DNA of 64,000 bases from Aliiruegeria haliotis (GCF_003003255.1 NZ_PVTD01000011.1:1-64000); one strand, 5' to 3'; shown: positions 14,406 through 23,663, counted from the stretch's first letter. A program made the numbers and translations. The notes: a model not told the origin generated them from the sequence alone.

Positions 14406-16876
14406 AACGCATCTCTGTTCGCGCACGTCTGCTTTTCGCGCTTGCCGCCCTGACCCTTGCGACCTTCCTTGTCGGAGCAATAGCGTGGGCGGTCCTTGAA
14501 CGCACGACGTCCCGCGTCGACAGGTTGCATGGCGATACGCTTTCTTCGGTCGACGCTGCAATGACCCTCTCGCGACAAGCCGCCGCGATCGCCACGAACG
14601 CCCCCTACCTGCTTCTCCTCGACAGCCCGTTCCGCATTGCACAGGAGGGCGAGGAAACAGTCACAGTGATAGACGAGATTGCCGCAGGGCTGGCCGAAGG
14701 GGACCCGCTTGCCGAAACACTCGCCGACATGCGGACGGCGACGCTCGAAATGGTCTCCGATATGCAGGCGCGAGCTGGCTATCGCGATCAGACACTTCGC
14801 ACCAATGCGACCCTGGCAAAGGCCGAACGACGCTTCGCCCAACTGGCGGCGAGTACCGATACCCCGCTTGCGGAGCGGCAGGACTGGTTCGCGCTCCAAA
14901 GGCTTGCGGATGCCTTGCTTGGCGCGGGTCGGGCGGAGAACCTGATCGGGGTCGGTGAGTTTCAGCGCTCCTATCACCACTTGCGACGGGTCGCCAACAC
15001 GGACGGGATGCGGGAGGGTCACGACGATCTGGCTGAACTCAGGACGCTTGCAGAAGGGCGGGAGGGCCTGTTCGAGTTGCGCAGGCTGGAACTCATGCAC
15101 CAGATCGGCGCACAGGGAGCGCTGGTGCGGGTTCGGCTGGGCGCGGCGGCAGTTATCGCCCACGCCGAAGCGGTGACCGCCGGTGCGCAGACCGCAATCG
15201 CCGCCGAGCGGGCCGAAACCACCAGCGCAATCGCGCTCCGCAAAAGCACGATCCTGGTGGTTGTCCTTGCGTCGGCCGCTCTCGCATTGTCAGCCGCGCT
15301 CTATGTCTCCGGCTATGTCACTGGCAACCTGCGCGCCGTTTCGGATGGGATGATGCGTCTGGCCGCTGGCGACCGTTCCCTTCGACTTTCCCGCGGCGAA
15401 GGGGCCGGCGACGAGATCGGTAAGCTGTTCCACGCTTTCCGGACCTTTCGGGCGAATGCGATCCGGCTTGACCGCTCGAACCGGCGTCTCGCAGAACGCA
15501 ACGCCCTGTTCGAGAAGATGATGAGCGGCATCACCGATGGGGTCGCGATCCTGTCGGATACCGGCACAATCATTGCGCGGAATGATCGGCTTGCGCAGGT
15601 GCTCCGGCTCGACCCGGCCATGGATATCAAACGTGTTGGGCTCGATGAACTGGTCGCTAAGGGGGGCTGGAAGGAGACACCCGGCCCGACCGGAATCCAG
15701 ATGCTGGCGACGGACGACGGCCACTTTGCCGTGCGCCGCGAAAGCCCGTTGCCGGGGGGCGGCGCCGTTGTGCTGATTGCCGATATTACGGAGCAGCGCC
15801 AGATCGATGACCGGATGCAGCAAATCCGCAGGATCGAGGCTCTCGGAAAGGTCACGGGCGAGGTCGCACACGATTTTGGCAATATCCTGTCGACTATCAA
15901 CGGCAGCCTCCACCTGATGGAAACGGCGTCGCCCGATGTTCAACGAGAGCTCGTGGGCTCGATTGCGAACGCCGCCGAGATCGGGACCGCACTGGTGCAG
16001 CGCCTGCTTGCCTTCGCCCGTCGACAGAAGCTCATGCCAGAGGTGGTGGAACTCAACGCGCTGATCGAGGGTATGGCCGACCTCGTGGCGATGGCACTCC
16101 GCGAGGAGATCCATCTTGAAACCCGGGTAGCGCCCGAAGCCATAGACGTTTGCGTTGACCCCGGGCAGCTTGAAAGCGCCTTGCTCAACCTCTGCCTCAA
16201 CTCCGCACAAGCGATTGACGGCGCCGGGGCGATCACGATTTCGGTCGCCACGGATGGTGATCGCGCGGTGATCGAGGTGTCCGATACCGGATGCGGGATG
16301 AGCGCCGAGACTGTCGAGCATGCGATGGAACCATTCTACACCGCGCGCGCCGATGGCACCGGCACGGGGCTCGGGTTCGCCATGGTCTACGGCTTCATCA
16401 GCCAGTCCGGTGGCGAGGTCCAGATCCTCTCCGCACCCGGTGCGGGAACAACGGTTCGAATGTCCCTTCCCCGGGCCAACCCCGTTATCTCGCCGGGCGT
16501 TCATTGGGATCGCGTGCTGATCGTCGAGGACGACCCCAAAGACCTCGCGGCGGCCCGGGCAATCCTGAAAGACCACGCGGCACGAATTGTCGAGGAAACG
16601 ACGACCGACGGCGCCCTTGCCCGGCTTGATGCGCAATCCTTCGACCTTGTCGTCTCCGACCTCTCGCTCGGCGGCAGCCCGGGTGGATGGCGCATTGCGT
16701 CCGCGGCTTTGTCGTCGGGGGCAGCGCGCTCGGTCGCGATCGTTTCCGGTCGGTTGCCGGCGACAACGCCCTTCAACGGGCAATATGGTGCGTCGCTCGT
16801 GACCCTCACCAAGCCATTCGACATTGCGACCCTCCATGCTGCACTCGGAAAGGACACCACACATGACCGCGCATGA
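14402..16876 (+). CDS. Hybrid sensor histidine kinase with C-terminal receiver
   Basis: An 824-residue inner-membrane sensor. Domains in order: a membrane helix (residues about 10-32), a long helical periplasmic region (about 33-280) resembling TorS-type sensors, a second membrane helix (about 283-303), a HAMP-like linker, a PAS-like domain (about 365-465), a dimerisation/phosphoacceptor domain with H490 in GEVAHDFGN, an ATPase domain with DTGCGMS and GTGTGLGFAM, and a receiver from about residue 704 with D753 in VVSDLSL and a KPF lysine near 801-804. No phosphotransfer (Hpt) domain is seen, so phosphate flow to the partner regulator may be direct while the receiver tunes the kinase. The gene is coupled to the regulator (ATGA) and overlaps the HAD gene by 14 bases. 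Confidence 0.88.
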   Translation: MKRISVRARLLFALAALTLATFLVGAIAWAVLERTTSRVDRLHGDTLSSVDAAMTLSRQAAAIATNAPYLLLLDSPFRIAQEGEETVTVIDEIAAGLAEGDPLAETLADMRTATLEMVSDMQARAGYRDQTLRTNATLAKAERRFAQLAASTDTPLAERQDWFALQRLADALLGAGRAENLIGVGEFQRSYHHLRRVANTDGMREGHDDLAELRTLAEGREGLFELRRLELMHQIGAQGALVRVRLGAAAVIAHAEAVTAGAQTAIAAERAETTSAIALRKSTILVVVLASAALALSAALYVSGYVTGNLRAVSDGMMRLAAGDRSLRLSRGEGAGDEIGKLFHAFRTFRANAIRLDRSNRRLAERNALFEKMMSGITDGVAILSDTGTIIARNDRLAQVLRLDPAMDIKRVGLDELVAKGGWKETPGPTGIQMLATDDGHFAVRRESPLPGGGAVVLIADITEQRQIDDRMQQIRRIEALGKVTGEVAHDFGNILSTINGSLHLMETASPDVQRELVGSIANAAEIGTALVQRLLAFARRQKLMPEVVELNALIEGMADLVAMALREEIHLETRVAPEAIDVCVDPGQLESALLNLCLNSAQAIDGAGAITISVATDGDRAVIEVSDTGCGMSAETVEHAMEPFYTARADGTGTGLGFAMVYGFISQSGGEVQILSAPGAGTTVRMSLPRANPVISPGVHWDRVLIVEDDPKDLAAARAILKDHAARIVEETTTDGALARLDAQSFDLVVSDLSLGGSPGGWRIASAALSSGAARSVAIVSGRLPATTPFNGQYGASLVTLTKPFDIATLHAALGKDTTHDRA

Positions 16877-17462
16877 CGCGAAGGCGGTGATCTTCGATTG
16901 TGACGGCACGCTGGCGCTTACGGCGAACCTGCATTTTGACGCCTTCAATGCCGCGCTCGCCCGACAAGGCGCACACATGAATCGTGAGTGGTATGATGCA
17001 CGCAAAGGCCTCGACCGGAACGACCTGATCACCGAGTTCTCGGCTCAACACGCAATCGAGCTGGACCGAGCCCGCATCGTTGCCGACAGCCGGGCGATCA
17101 CTGTGGAACGCGCCGCGCACAGCGCGGTGGAGAACCCGCCGGTCGCAAATCTGGCAAGACGGCTGAAGGGCACGGTGCCGATCGCGGTCGGCTCGAATGC
17201 GGAGACCGACGTGGTCCGCGCAATCTTGCGTGGAGCAATGCTCGACCAGCTGTTCGACGTGGTGGTCACGGTTGTCGAGGCACTCCATCCAAAGCCGTCT
17301 CCGGCGATATTCCTTCTCGCCGCAGAACGGCTCGCCGTTGCCCCGAATGAGTGCCTGGTACTGGAAGATTCGGAGCAGGGTATCGAGGCCGCAATCGCTG
17401 CCGGAATGAACGTGCTGGACGTACGGCTTCCCGAAACCCTATCGCGGATCGACACCTGGTAG
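16863..17462 (+). CDS. HAD-superfamily phosphatase, YqaB/beta-phosphoglucomutase-like
   Basis: A 199-residue cytoplasmic hydrolase. Motif I FDCDGTLALT carries the nucleophile and general-acid aspartates (near D12 and D14), motif II is the S of AVGSNAE, the lysine is in LHPKPSPAIF, and motif III is VLEDSEQGIEAA. An alpha-helical cap (about 20-90) makes it subfamily IA, like fructose-1-phosphate phosphatase and beta-phosphoglucomutase. It is last in the operon with the two-component genes and starts inside the kinase gene, so it is made with them. It may dephosphorylate the compound brought in by the neighbouring importer; that link is inferred from gene order. Confidence 0.82.
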   Translation: MTAHDAKAVIFDCDGTLALTANLHFDAFNAALARQGAHMNREWYDARKGLDRNDLITEFSAQHAIELDRARIVADSRAITVERAAHSAVENPPVANLARRLKGTVPIAVGSNAETDVVRAILRGAMLDQLFDVVVTVVEALHPKPSPAIFLLAAERLAVAPNECLVLEDSEQGIEAAIAAGMNVLDVRLPETLSRIDTW

Positions 17463-17721
17463 AAACGCTCACGCGACGCGGGGCTAGGCGTCGTTTGCTC
17501 TTTGCCGAGCCGTGAGGCTATCGGTGTGGGTCCTGACCCCGGGGCTGCGCGCGACGGGCACAGTGGGGGTTCCCCGGGCCGAAAAACCAAGCATCCGGGC
17601 GGCCATCCGCACCACTCGGGTCGCGCATCGTGTCGAGATATCGCCCCTTGAGCTCACATCTGCCTGGCGCTCTGGGAATTGTCACGCGATCGGTACCTGC
17701 CGCGCGACACCGCCGATGGCT

Positions 17722-19257
17722 TCACGCCTGCGCGACGCGTGGGGTTTTCATCGGCTCCGATTGCAGGATGGCCTGGATCATCCTGTGCATCAGGTCTCGC
17801 TTGAGAGGTTCGTGCTGCGGATCGTTCCACAGGTTGCGCACTTCGCCGGGATCCGTTTGCAGATCGAAGATTTCACCATGCCCTCCTTCCCGGTAGACCG
17901 AGATCTTGTACCGCGCATCAACATAGGTGGTGACGTGCGGCATTGCCGGATTGTGGCGGTTCTCGCAAAGCGCATGGTTGCGTGGCGCCACCTCATTCCC
18001 TTGCCAACAACCCACCTGCGATACGCCTTGCAGATCATCGGGCGCCCGTCCCGTTGCGGCCTCCAGGAAGGTCGGTGTCAGATCCAGCAAGCTCTGGATG
18101 TCGTCGCTCACGCGGCCGGCGGGCACCTTCGAGGGCCAGCGCACGATGAACGGGACTTTCAGCATGTCCTCGTAGTGGAATGGTCCCTTGGCAACCAGCC
18201 CGTGCTGGCCAAGGAAGTGGCCGTGATCGGTGGTGAACACGACCAGCGTGTTGTCGGCGATCCCAAGCTCATCCAGACGGTTGAGGATGCGGCCGACCTC
18301 CCTGTCGAGAAAGGACATCATGCCATAGTAGGTCGCCATGTCCTTCTTCAGGTCGTCCTCCGGATACAGGTGGCTCGCACAGCCATGCGCCTCATGCGGA
18401 TCGTGCCAGCCGTCAAAATCCGGCGCTTCCTGCTGCGTTTTCGCGAAATGCGGAGCGTTTCGATCATGCTCCCCCGCTGTGAGCCTGCCGGGTTCCATAT
18501 CGTCCGGATCGTACATCGACGCCCAGGGCTCCGGCACAGTGTACGGCGGATGAGGGTCGGGGAAGGACGTCCAGAGGAAGAACGGCTGCCCGGCCGCGGC
18601 TTTCTCGTCGATGAACGCGCAGCTGCGTTCGCCAATCCAGGTCGTGTAGTGATACTCCTGCGGTAGGTCCCAGCTTCTCCCCTTGCGCGCCCAATACGGT
18701 GCGCCCGGGGCCATCTCCGGCGCTTTCGTTGCAGTGTCGCCGGGAACCGGCTGGAAATACTCCTTCCAGTCCTTCAATCCCTTGTCTTCCATCCACGCGG
18801 CGTAGTGCTCGCCGACATGTGGCTCGTCGGCGTGATTGCGGCACAGCTCGATATGGTCGAAGCCGAAATAGGGACCGTTGAAGCCACGCCAGAAATCGAG
18901 GTCGCGCAGGATCGGCTGTTTTTCGAGCGAATCCCCGGCCAGCGGTTGGAAATGCGCCTTGCCGATCAGCGCGCAGGTATACCCTTCAGCCCCAAGCTTC
19001 TCACCAACCGTCGGCACATCTTTCGGCAGACCGCAGCCAATGGTCCAGGCGCCGTGCTGGCTCGGGTACAGGCCGGTGATGATCGAGGCTCGGGACGGCG
19101 TGCAGGTCGGAGCCGGACAATAGGCGCGGTCGAAACGGGTTCCCTCGCGGCAGAGCCGGTCCAGGTTCGGCGTGCGGATCCTCGGGTTGATGGTCCCGAG
19201 CGCCGTGAAGTGCTGCTGGTCCGTGGTGATGAGCAGGATATTGGGGCGATCAGGCAT
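17722..19257 (-). CDS. Cytoplasmic type I sulfatase (formylglycine-dependent)
   Basis: A 511-residue sulfatase of the alkaline-phosphatase superfamily. C52 in CTPSRAS is the cysteine that must be oxidised to formylglycine; D13 and Q14 in TTDQQH and the later FTTDHGHFLGQHG supply calcium ligands. No signal peptide is present, so it should act on an imported sulfate ester inside the cell. No maturase gene is in the window. It is last in a minus-strand operon with a sugar ABC importer, only four bases from the permease stop, which implies that the imported sugar or oligosaccharide is sulfated. A choline- or aryl-sulfate substrate cannot be excluded. Confidence 0.88.
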   Translation of the reverse strand: MPDRPNILLITTDQQHFTALGTINPRIRTPNLDRLCREGTRFDRAYCPAPTCTPSRASIITGLYPSQHGAWTIGCGLPKDVPTVGEKLGAEGYTCALIGKAHFQPLAGDSLEKQPILRDLDFWRGFNGPYFGFDHIELCRNHADEPHVGEHYAAWMEDKGLKDWKEYFQPVPGDTATKAPEMAPGAPYWARKGRSWDLPQEYHYTTWIGERSCAFIDEKAAAGQPFFLWTSFPDPHPPYTVPEPWASMYDPDDMEPGRLTAGEHDRNAPHFAKTQQEAPDFDGWHDPHEAHGCASHLYPEDDLKKDMATYYGMMSFLDREVGRILNRLDELGIADNTLVVFTTDHGHFLGQHGLVAKGPFHYEDMLKVPFIVRWPSKVPAGRVSDDIQSLLDLTPTFLEAATGRAPDDLQGVSQVGCWQGNEVAPRNHALCENRHNPAMPHVTTYVDARYKISVYREGGHGEIFDLQTDPGEVRNLWNDPQHEPLKRDLMHRMIQAILQSEPMKTPRVAQA

Positions 19258-19261
19258 CCGA

Positions 19262-20128
19262 TTAACCTTTCACGGCGCCGGCGAGGCCATTGATGAAATA
19301 GCGCTGCAAGAGGATGAACAGCACCACGATGGGGACAATGGAGATGGTCGCGGCAGCGGCCATGCCGGTCCAGTCGATGAACTGCTCGCCCTTGAAGGCG
19401 TAGATGCCAACAGAGAGGGTGCGGATGGCCGGGTTGGCGAGCGTGACAACCAGCGGCAGCAGGAAGTCGTTCCAGGCGTGCAGCACCTGCATGATGACGA
19501 CCGTCACGACCATCGGGCGCGCAAGCGGCAGCATGACGTACCAGAAGATCCTCAGGAAGCTCACGCCGTCTACTCGCGCGGCCTCCTCCAGTTCGCGCGG
19601 AAGCTGCGCGAAATAGCCTGCGAACAGCACGACGAAGATCACCATCGCATGGCCCGACGTGGCGATGGTCAACCCGAAGAGGTTCGACGACAACCCAAGA
19701 CGCGACAGCAGCTCGAAGACCGGGATGATGGTGAACCCCTGCGGGATGAACACTGTCGCCACGAAAGCAAAGAAGATGACATTTCGGCCTGGAAAGCGGT
19801 AGCGCCCGAGCACGTAGCCCAGCATCGAGGTGCAGGTTGTCACGATCACCACCGAACCGACGGTCACGATCAACGTGTTGAAGAAGTAGCTGCCCATGTG
19901 CGCCTCGGTCCAGGCGCGGGCGTAGTTCTCGACAGCCCAGCCCTGCGGGATAAGGCCGGGATTGGAGAACATCTCTGCATTGGACTTGAGCGAGGTCGAG
20001 ATCATCCAGACGAAGGGATAGATCCATATCAGGCAAATGACGGTCAGGAAGGCCGAGACAAGCCCGATCCGCCAGTTGGCGCGATGGTCGCCAAAGACGA
20101 TGCGGAGCGGAGACAGACGCGATCTCAT
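19262..20128 (-). CDS. Carbohydrate ABC permease, MalG type
   Basis: A 288-residue inner-membrane protein with six hydrophobic segments and the EAA loop ELEEAARVDGVSFLRIFWYV near residues 185-204, typical of the second permease of CUT1 sugar importers. Its ATG at 20128 overlaps the upstream permease stop in ATGA, so the pair is translationally coupled. It works with the MalF-type permease and the binding protein. No ATPase gene lies in this operon; as is common for CUT1 systems, a shared MsmK/UgpC-type ATPase elsewhere, or the one at 9147-10199, could serve. Confidence 0.9.
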   Translation of the reverse strand: MRSRLSPLRIVFGDHRANWRIGLVSAFLTVICLIWIYPFVWMISTSLKSNAEMFSNPGLIPQGWAVENYARAWTEAHMGSYFFNTLIVTVGSVVIVTTCTSMLGYVLGRYRFPGRNVIFFAFVATVFIPQGFTIIPVFELLSRLGLSSNLFGLTIATSGHAMVIFVVLFAGYFAQLPRELEEAARVDGVSFLRIFWYVMLPLARPMVVTVVIMQVLHAWNDFLLPLVVTLANPAIRTLSVGIYAFKGEQFIDWTGMAAAATISIVPIVVLFILLQRYFINGLAGAVKG

Positions 20129-21042
20129 GAGCGGATCTCCTTGGCGCCGGCACGGGCACGTCGCGTGGCAATGGCCTGCCCGATGGTCAGCGACAGGACG
20201 ACGAAGCCGAAGAACACGCCCGCCGCCGCCGCATAGCCGAGCCGCGGAATAGAGCCGTCGCCGGTCGCGAATGCGGTTCGATAGATAAAGATCTCCATCA
20301 CCTCGGAGGCGAAGAACGGCCCGCCATTGGTCATCGACATGATCAGCGGGAAGACATTGAGCGCCCCCACCGCCGAGATGAGCGTGATCGCCACGGCGAA
20401 GGGCAGCACGATGGGCAGCACGATGTACCAGACCAGCTTCGCGCCCCGGCACCGATCGAGCTTGGCGCTGTCATAGACATCGTCGGGCACGGTCTGAAGC
20501 GCGGCGAGCCAGTAGATCATGGTGATTCCGAGCCACTTCCAGACATAGACGCCAATCACCGAGGGCATCACGGTGTCGGTGCTGCCGAGGAAATCCACCG
20601 GCCGGGTGATGATCCCGAGATCGAGAAGCAGCCCGTTGACCGGCCCGTTGAAGGGCGAAAGCAGGAAGGTCCAGATGATGCCGATCACCGCCACGGGCGT
20701 GACCACGGGCAGGAAGATCATGGTCCGGAACCATGTCGACATCTTCAGAAGTTGGTTGTTGAGCAGCACCGCGAGCACGAGCGAGATGGTCATCTGCAAC
20801 GGCACCGTGCCCAGCAGGAAGATCAGCGAGCGGCGGAAGGCATCCCAGAAGATCGGGTCGGAGAAGAGCTTCACGAAGTTCCCGAAACCGACGAAGACCT
20901 TGTCCGAATTGAAGCCGGACCAGTCGTGCAGCGCGTAGTAGCACGCCGCGAATATCGGGTAGAACACGAACATGCCCCCCAGGATCAGTCCCGGGAGAAG
21001 CATGAGGTAGTGATACCTGTATCGGTGCAGTGTCTCGAACAC
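20125..21042 (-). CDS. Carbohydrate ABC permease, MalF type
   Basis: A 305-residue inner-membrane protein with six hydrophobic segments; the EAA-type region DVYDSAKLDRCRGAKLVWYI is recognisable near residues 190-209. I take the GTG at 21042 (GAGG about eight bases upstream) as the start because it yields the usual VFETLHRYRYHYLMLLPG opening; a frame reaching 21210 would run nearly 100 bases into the binding-protein gene. A GC-rich hairpin lies between it and the binding-protein gene. It pairs with the MalG-type permease downstream. Confidence 0.85.
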   Translation of the reverse strand: MFETLHRYRYHYLMLLPGLILGGMFVFYPIFAACYYALHDWSGFNSDKVFVGFGNFVKLFSDPIFWDAFRRSLIFLLGTVPLQMTISLVLAVLLNNQLLKMSTWFRTMIFLPVVTPVAVIGIIWTFLLSPFNGPVNGLLLDLGIITRPVDFLGSTDTVMPSVIGVYVWKWLGITMIYWLAALQTVPDDVYDSAKLDRCRGAKLVWYIVLPIVLPFAVAITLISAVGALNVFPLIMSMTNGGPFFASEVMEIFIYRTAFATGDGSIPRLGYAAAAGVFFGFVVLSLTIGQAIATRRARAGAKEIRS

Positions 21043-21068
21043 CTGCCAAACCTCGCGTGTTTTGGGAT

Positions 21069-21102
21069 GGGGCCGCCCTGACAGGAGGAGGCGGGCGGCC
21101 CC
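21069..21102 (-). promoter_or_regulatory. Intercistronic hairpin between binding protein and permease
   Basis: GGGGCCGCCC and GGGCGGCCCC form a perfect 10-bp stem with a 14-base loop just after the binding-protein stop. There is no T-run. Hairpins here commonly protect the upstream message or attenuate read-through, so the binding protein is made in excess of the permeases. Confidence 0.65.
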
Positions 21103-21112
21103 TTTCAGCCGA

Positions 21113-22627
21113 TCAATAGTCGGCAGCTCCGAAATCTTCGTCCGGATTCCAGTTCGAGAAGACGAGATCGGCCCGATCCACCGCGGCGCCGTCTGCCTTG
21201 GCCTTGGCAAAGGCGGCGTCGAGCGCGGTGTTGTAGCGATCCTTGAGCGCCTTCATCTCCTGTGCGACGCCTGTCAACTCGCCGGCGACCAGCCCCTGCA
21301 CGGTGCGGGCAAAGTTCACCTCGGGTGCCTGGAAGGCCCCGATTACCTTGCCCAGTTCGGAATTTCCGACCACAGGGTTCGGTCCGACGCGGATCACCTC
21401 GTTGAAGTGTTGCAAAATCGCCTTTGAACGGTGGGACATATCTGCCCCGTCCAGCGCCTCGGGGAAGATCGGCGGATCCCCCGCGCCCACTATGTTCGCC
21501 CAGGCAGTCTGCCCCTCGACCGTGCCGAGGTAGTGGAAGATATCACCGGCGATCGGGCCAAGATCCGACCCCTTGAACAGCCACATAGTGTTCGGCGCGA
21601 GCGCTCCCTGACCGATGGTGAGCTTGCCGGTGGGGCCTTCATCGGGCACCGGCCCGGAGGAGACGCCGAAGTCGAACTCGGGGTTCTGGCCTTCCCAGCC
21701 GCCAATGTTCCATGGGCCTTGCAGGATCATGCCCGCGGCACCCTGAGGCATGAAGGCGCGCGCTTGCGGAGCGTTCATTGACATGATGCCGGGGAAGACG
21801 GACCCGTCCGATTGCATGGCGATCAGCAGTTCGATTGCGGCGATATACTGGTCGCTGTCGAAGACGTAGTCGCCGGTGCGGAAATCGATATCCGCCTCGA
21901 TCACGCTGTCGCCGCCGGCAGACGCCCCGGCCATCCGGCCCATGTTGCGCACGGTCTGGCTCCAACGGCCAAGCTGGTTGCCGCCGATGATGAAGCCGAA
22001 ATAGCGGCCTTGCCCAGCCTCGGTGATCTTCTTCGCCGCCTCGCGGAAATCGCTCCAGGAAAGCGGCTTGTCTTCGGGATCAAAGCCCGCCGCTTCCATG
22101 TACGCCTTGTTGTAGAGCAGATGGGTGCCGTAGCGCTTGTTCGAGGTGAAGGGCAGGCCATATGTCTTGCCGTCGAACTCGTTGATGCCCGGCAGGAAGG
22201 CACCGGCGGGGAAGCCGGCCTTCCACTCCGCGATGTTCGGGATGAAATCGTCATAGGGCTGAACCCAGCCCTGCGCCACGGCATCTGCCGGATTCACGTT
22301 CTGCGGCAGGGCAAAGACATCGTGGGCAGAGTTGTTGCGCACACCAAGCGGCACAACCTGCGCGATCTCGTTCCAGGGCAGCGCGTCATAGACGACCTCG
22401 ATACCGCGATCCTTGGCATAGTCCGCGAAGAACTTCTTGTAGAACACTGCCTTCTGGTCGCCGGAATCGATCCAGCGAAAGGTTGCGCCATTGGGTATTT
22501 CGTTGATTGCGGCCGGAACGGACTGCGCACGGGCACGCCCCGCTCCCATTGCCGAAACGGCCAGTCCTGCGGTTGTTCCCAGTACAAATGCGCGGCGCGA
22601 CAGGCCGCCGCTGGATTGTGTCTTCAT
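21113..22627 (-). CDS. Sugar-binding protein of ABC importer, Tat-exported
   Basis: A 504-residue family-1 extracellular solute-binding protein. It starts at ATG 22627 behind GGAGGAG. The N-terminus GGLSRRAFVLGTTAGLAV carries a twin-arginine motif and ends near ARAQS, so export is probably through the Tat pathway, which implies folding before export. Mature segments such as FAVL-type hinge motifs, GAAGMILQGPWNIGGWEG and KRYGTHLLYNKAYMEAAGFD are typical of CUT1 sugar-binding proteins. It is the first gene of the minus-strand operon ending in the sulfatase, and lies divergent from a LysR-type regulator 118 bases away. Confidence 0.9.
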   Translation of the reverse strand: MKTQSSGGLSRRAFVLGTTAGLAVSAMGAGRARAQSVPAAINEIPNGATFRWIDSGDQKAVFYKKFFADYAKDRGIEVVYDALPWNEIAQVVPLGVRNNSAHDVFALPQNVNPADAVAQGWVQPYDDFIPNIAEWKAGFPAGAFLPGINEFDGKTYGLPFTSNKRYGTHLLYNKAYMEAAGFDPEDKPLSWSDFREAAKKITEAGQGRYFGFIIGGNQLGRWSQTVRNMGRMAGASAGGDSVIEADIDFRTGDYVFDSDQYIAAIELLIAMQSDGSVFPGIMSMNAPQARAFMPQGAAGMILQGPWNIGGWEGQNPEFDFGVSSGPVPDEGPTGKLTIGQGALAPNTMWLFKGSDLGPIAGDIFHYLGTVEGQTAWANIVGAGDPPIFPEALDGADMSHRSKAILQHFNEVIRVGPNPVVGNSELGKVIGAFQAPEVNFARTVQGLVAGELTGVAQEMKALKDRYNTALDAAFAKAKADGAAVDRADLVFSNWNPDEDFGAADY

Positions 22628-22745
22628 GATCTCCTCCCAGATCTGACTCAGAGCGAGTCGTGGATTTCCTCGACACAGACCCTTGCCGTTTCGTGCAATA
22701 AATGGAAATTGACATTTTTTTGTTTTCGATAGATTTTTCTGATCG

Positions 22746-23663
22746 ATGCTGGACAATCTGGACTTCCTGAGGCGTTTTGCGGCCGTTGCCGAACATGGCA
22801 CCATCCACCGGGCGGCCGAGGTTGTCGGCATTTCGCAACCAGCCCTTACGCGCTCCATCAAACTGCTGGAGGAGCAGGTCGGGGCAGCCCTTTTTGAACG
22901 TCGGTCTCGCGGCGTCCACCTGACGCCATTGGGCGAACGTGTACTGGCCCAGGCCCGCCACCTGATCCGGGAAAGCCAGCTGGCAGAGACCGAGATCCTA
23001 TCCTATCGCGAGGGTGAGCAGGGAACCTTCCGGATCTCCGCCGCCCCCGTCTGGATGACGGCGATCCTACCCCAGGTCGTGGCGCAGTTGCATCGGCAGT
23101 TCCCCTCTCTCGCCATCCAGTTGGAAGCCGCCAACTACAGCGAGGCCCTTCCGAAACTCGCGAATGCCGAATGCGATGCGTTCTTCGGTGGATTCCAGAG
23201 GATCGAGGCCTTGCAATCGTTCCTCGTCCGCCGCCCCTTGTTCCATTCCCATCTCCAGATACTCGTCCGAAAAGGGCATCCGATTTTTTTCCATGATGGC
23301 ATCACCCCCGACCATCTGCTGGAGTATCAATGGGTCTCTTTCCAAAGCGATGGCGCCTATCTGGACGCCGCCCGTCAGGCGGTCCAGGCTCGAACCGGCA
23401 AATCCATCACCGCAGCGGTGCAGTGCGACTCCATGCTGACGGCGTTGGAGCTTCTGCGCCAGGGGGATTATCTCGCCCTCCTTCCCTCCAGCTTCCTGTT
23501 TTCCACCTATGGCGACGGGCTGACAGCGGTTCACTCCGGGCTCGACACCATCGTTTTCGAATCCGGACCCATCTTTCGCCGCAGCCTGCTGTCGAATTCC
23601 GCCTTCACGCGATTGCTTGAGCTGGCCGAGAACCGGGCCAAGGTTCTGGGGTTGCTGTCATGA
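22746..23663 (+). CDS. LysR-family transcriptional regulator
   Basis: A 305-residue LTTR with an N-terminal winged helix (FLRRFAAVAEHGTIHRAAEVVG, then SQPALTRSIKLLEEQVGAALFER, residues 7-52) and a periplasmic-binding-like effector domain from about 90. It is transcribed divergently from the sugar-binding-protein gene across an AT-rich 118-base gap, the usual arrangement for an LTTR controlling its neighbour. The inducer is unknown; a sugar or sulfated sugar is a guess from context. Confidence 0.9.
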   Translation: MLDNLDFLRRFAAVAEHGTIHRAAEVVGISQPALTRSIKLLEEQVGAALFERRSRGVHLTPLGERVLAQARHLIRESQLAETEILSYREGEQGTFRISAAPVWMTAILPQVVAQLHRQFPSLAIQLEAANYSEALPKLANAECDAFFGGFQRIEALQSFLVRRPLFHSHLQILVRKGHPIFFHDGITPDHLLEYQWVSFQSDGAYLDAARQAVQARTGKSITAAVQCDSMLTALELLRQGDYLALLPSSFLFSTYGDGLTAVHSGLDTIVFESGPIFRRSLLSNSAFTRLLELAENRAKVLGLLS

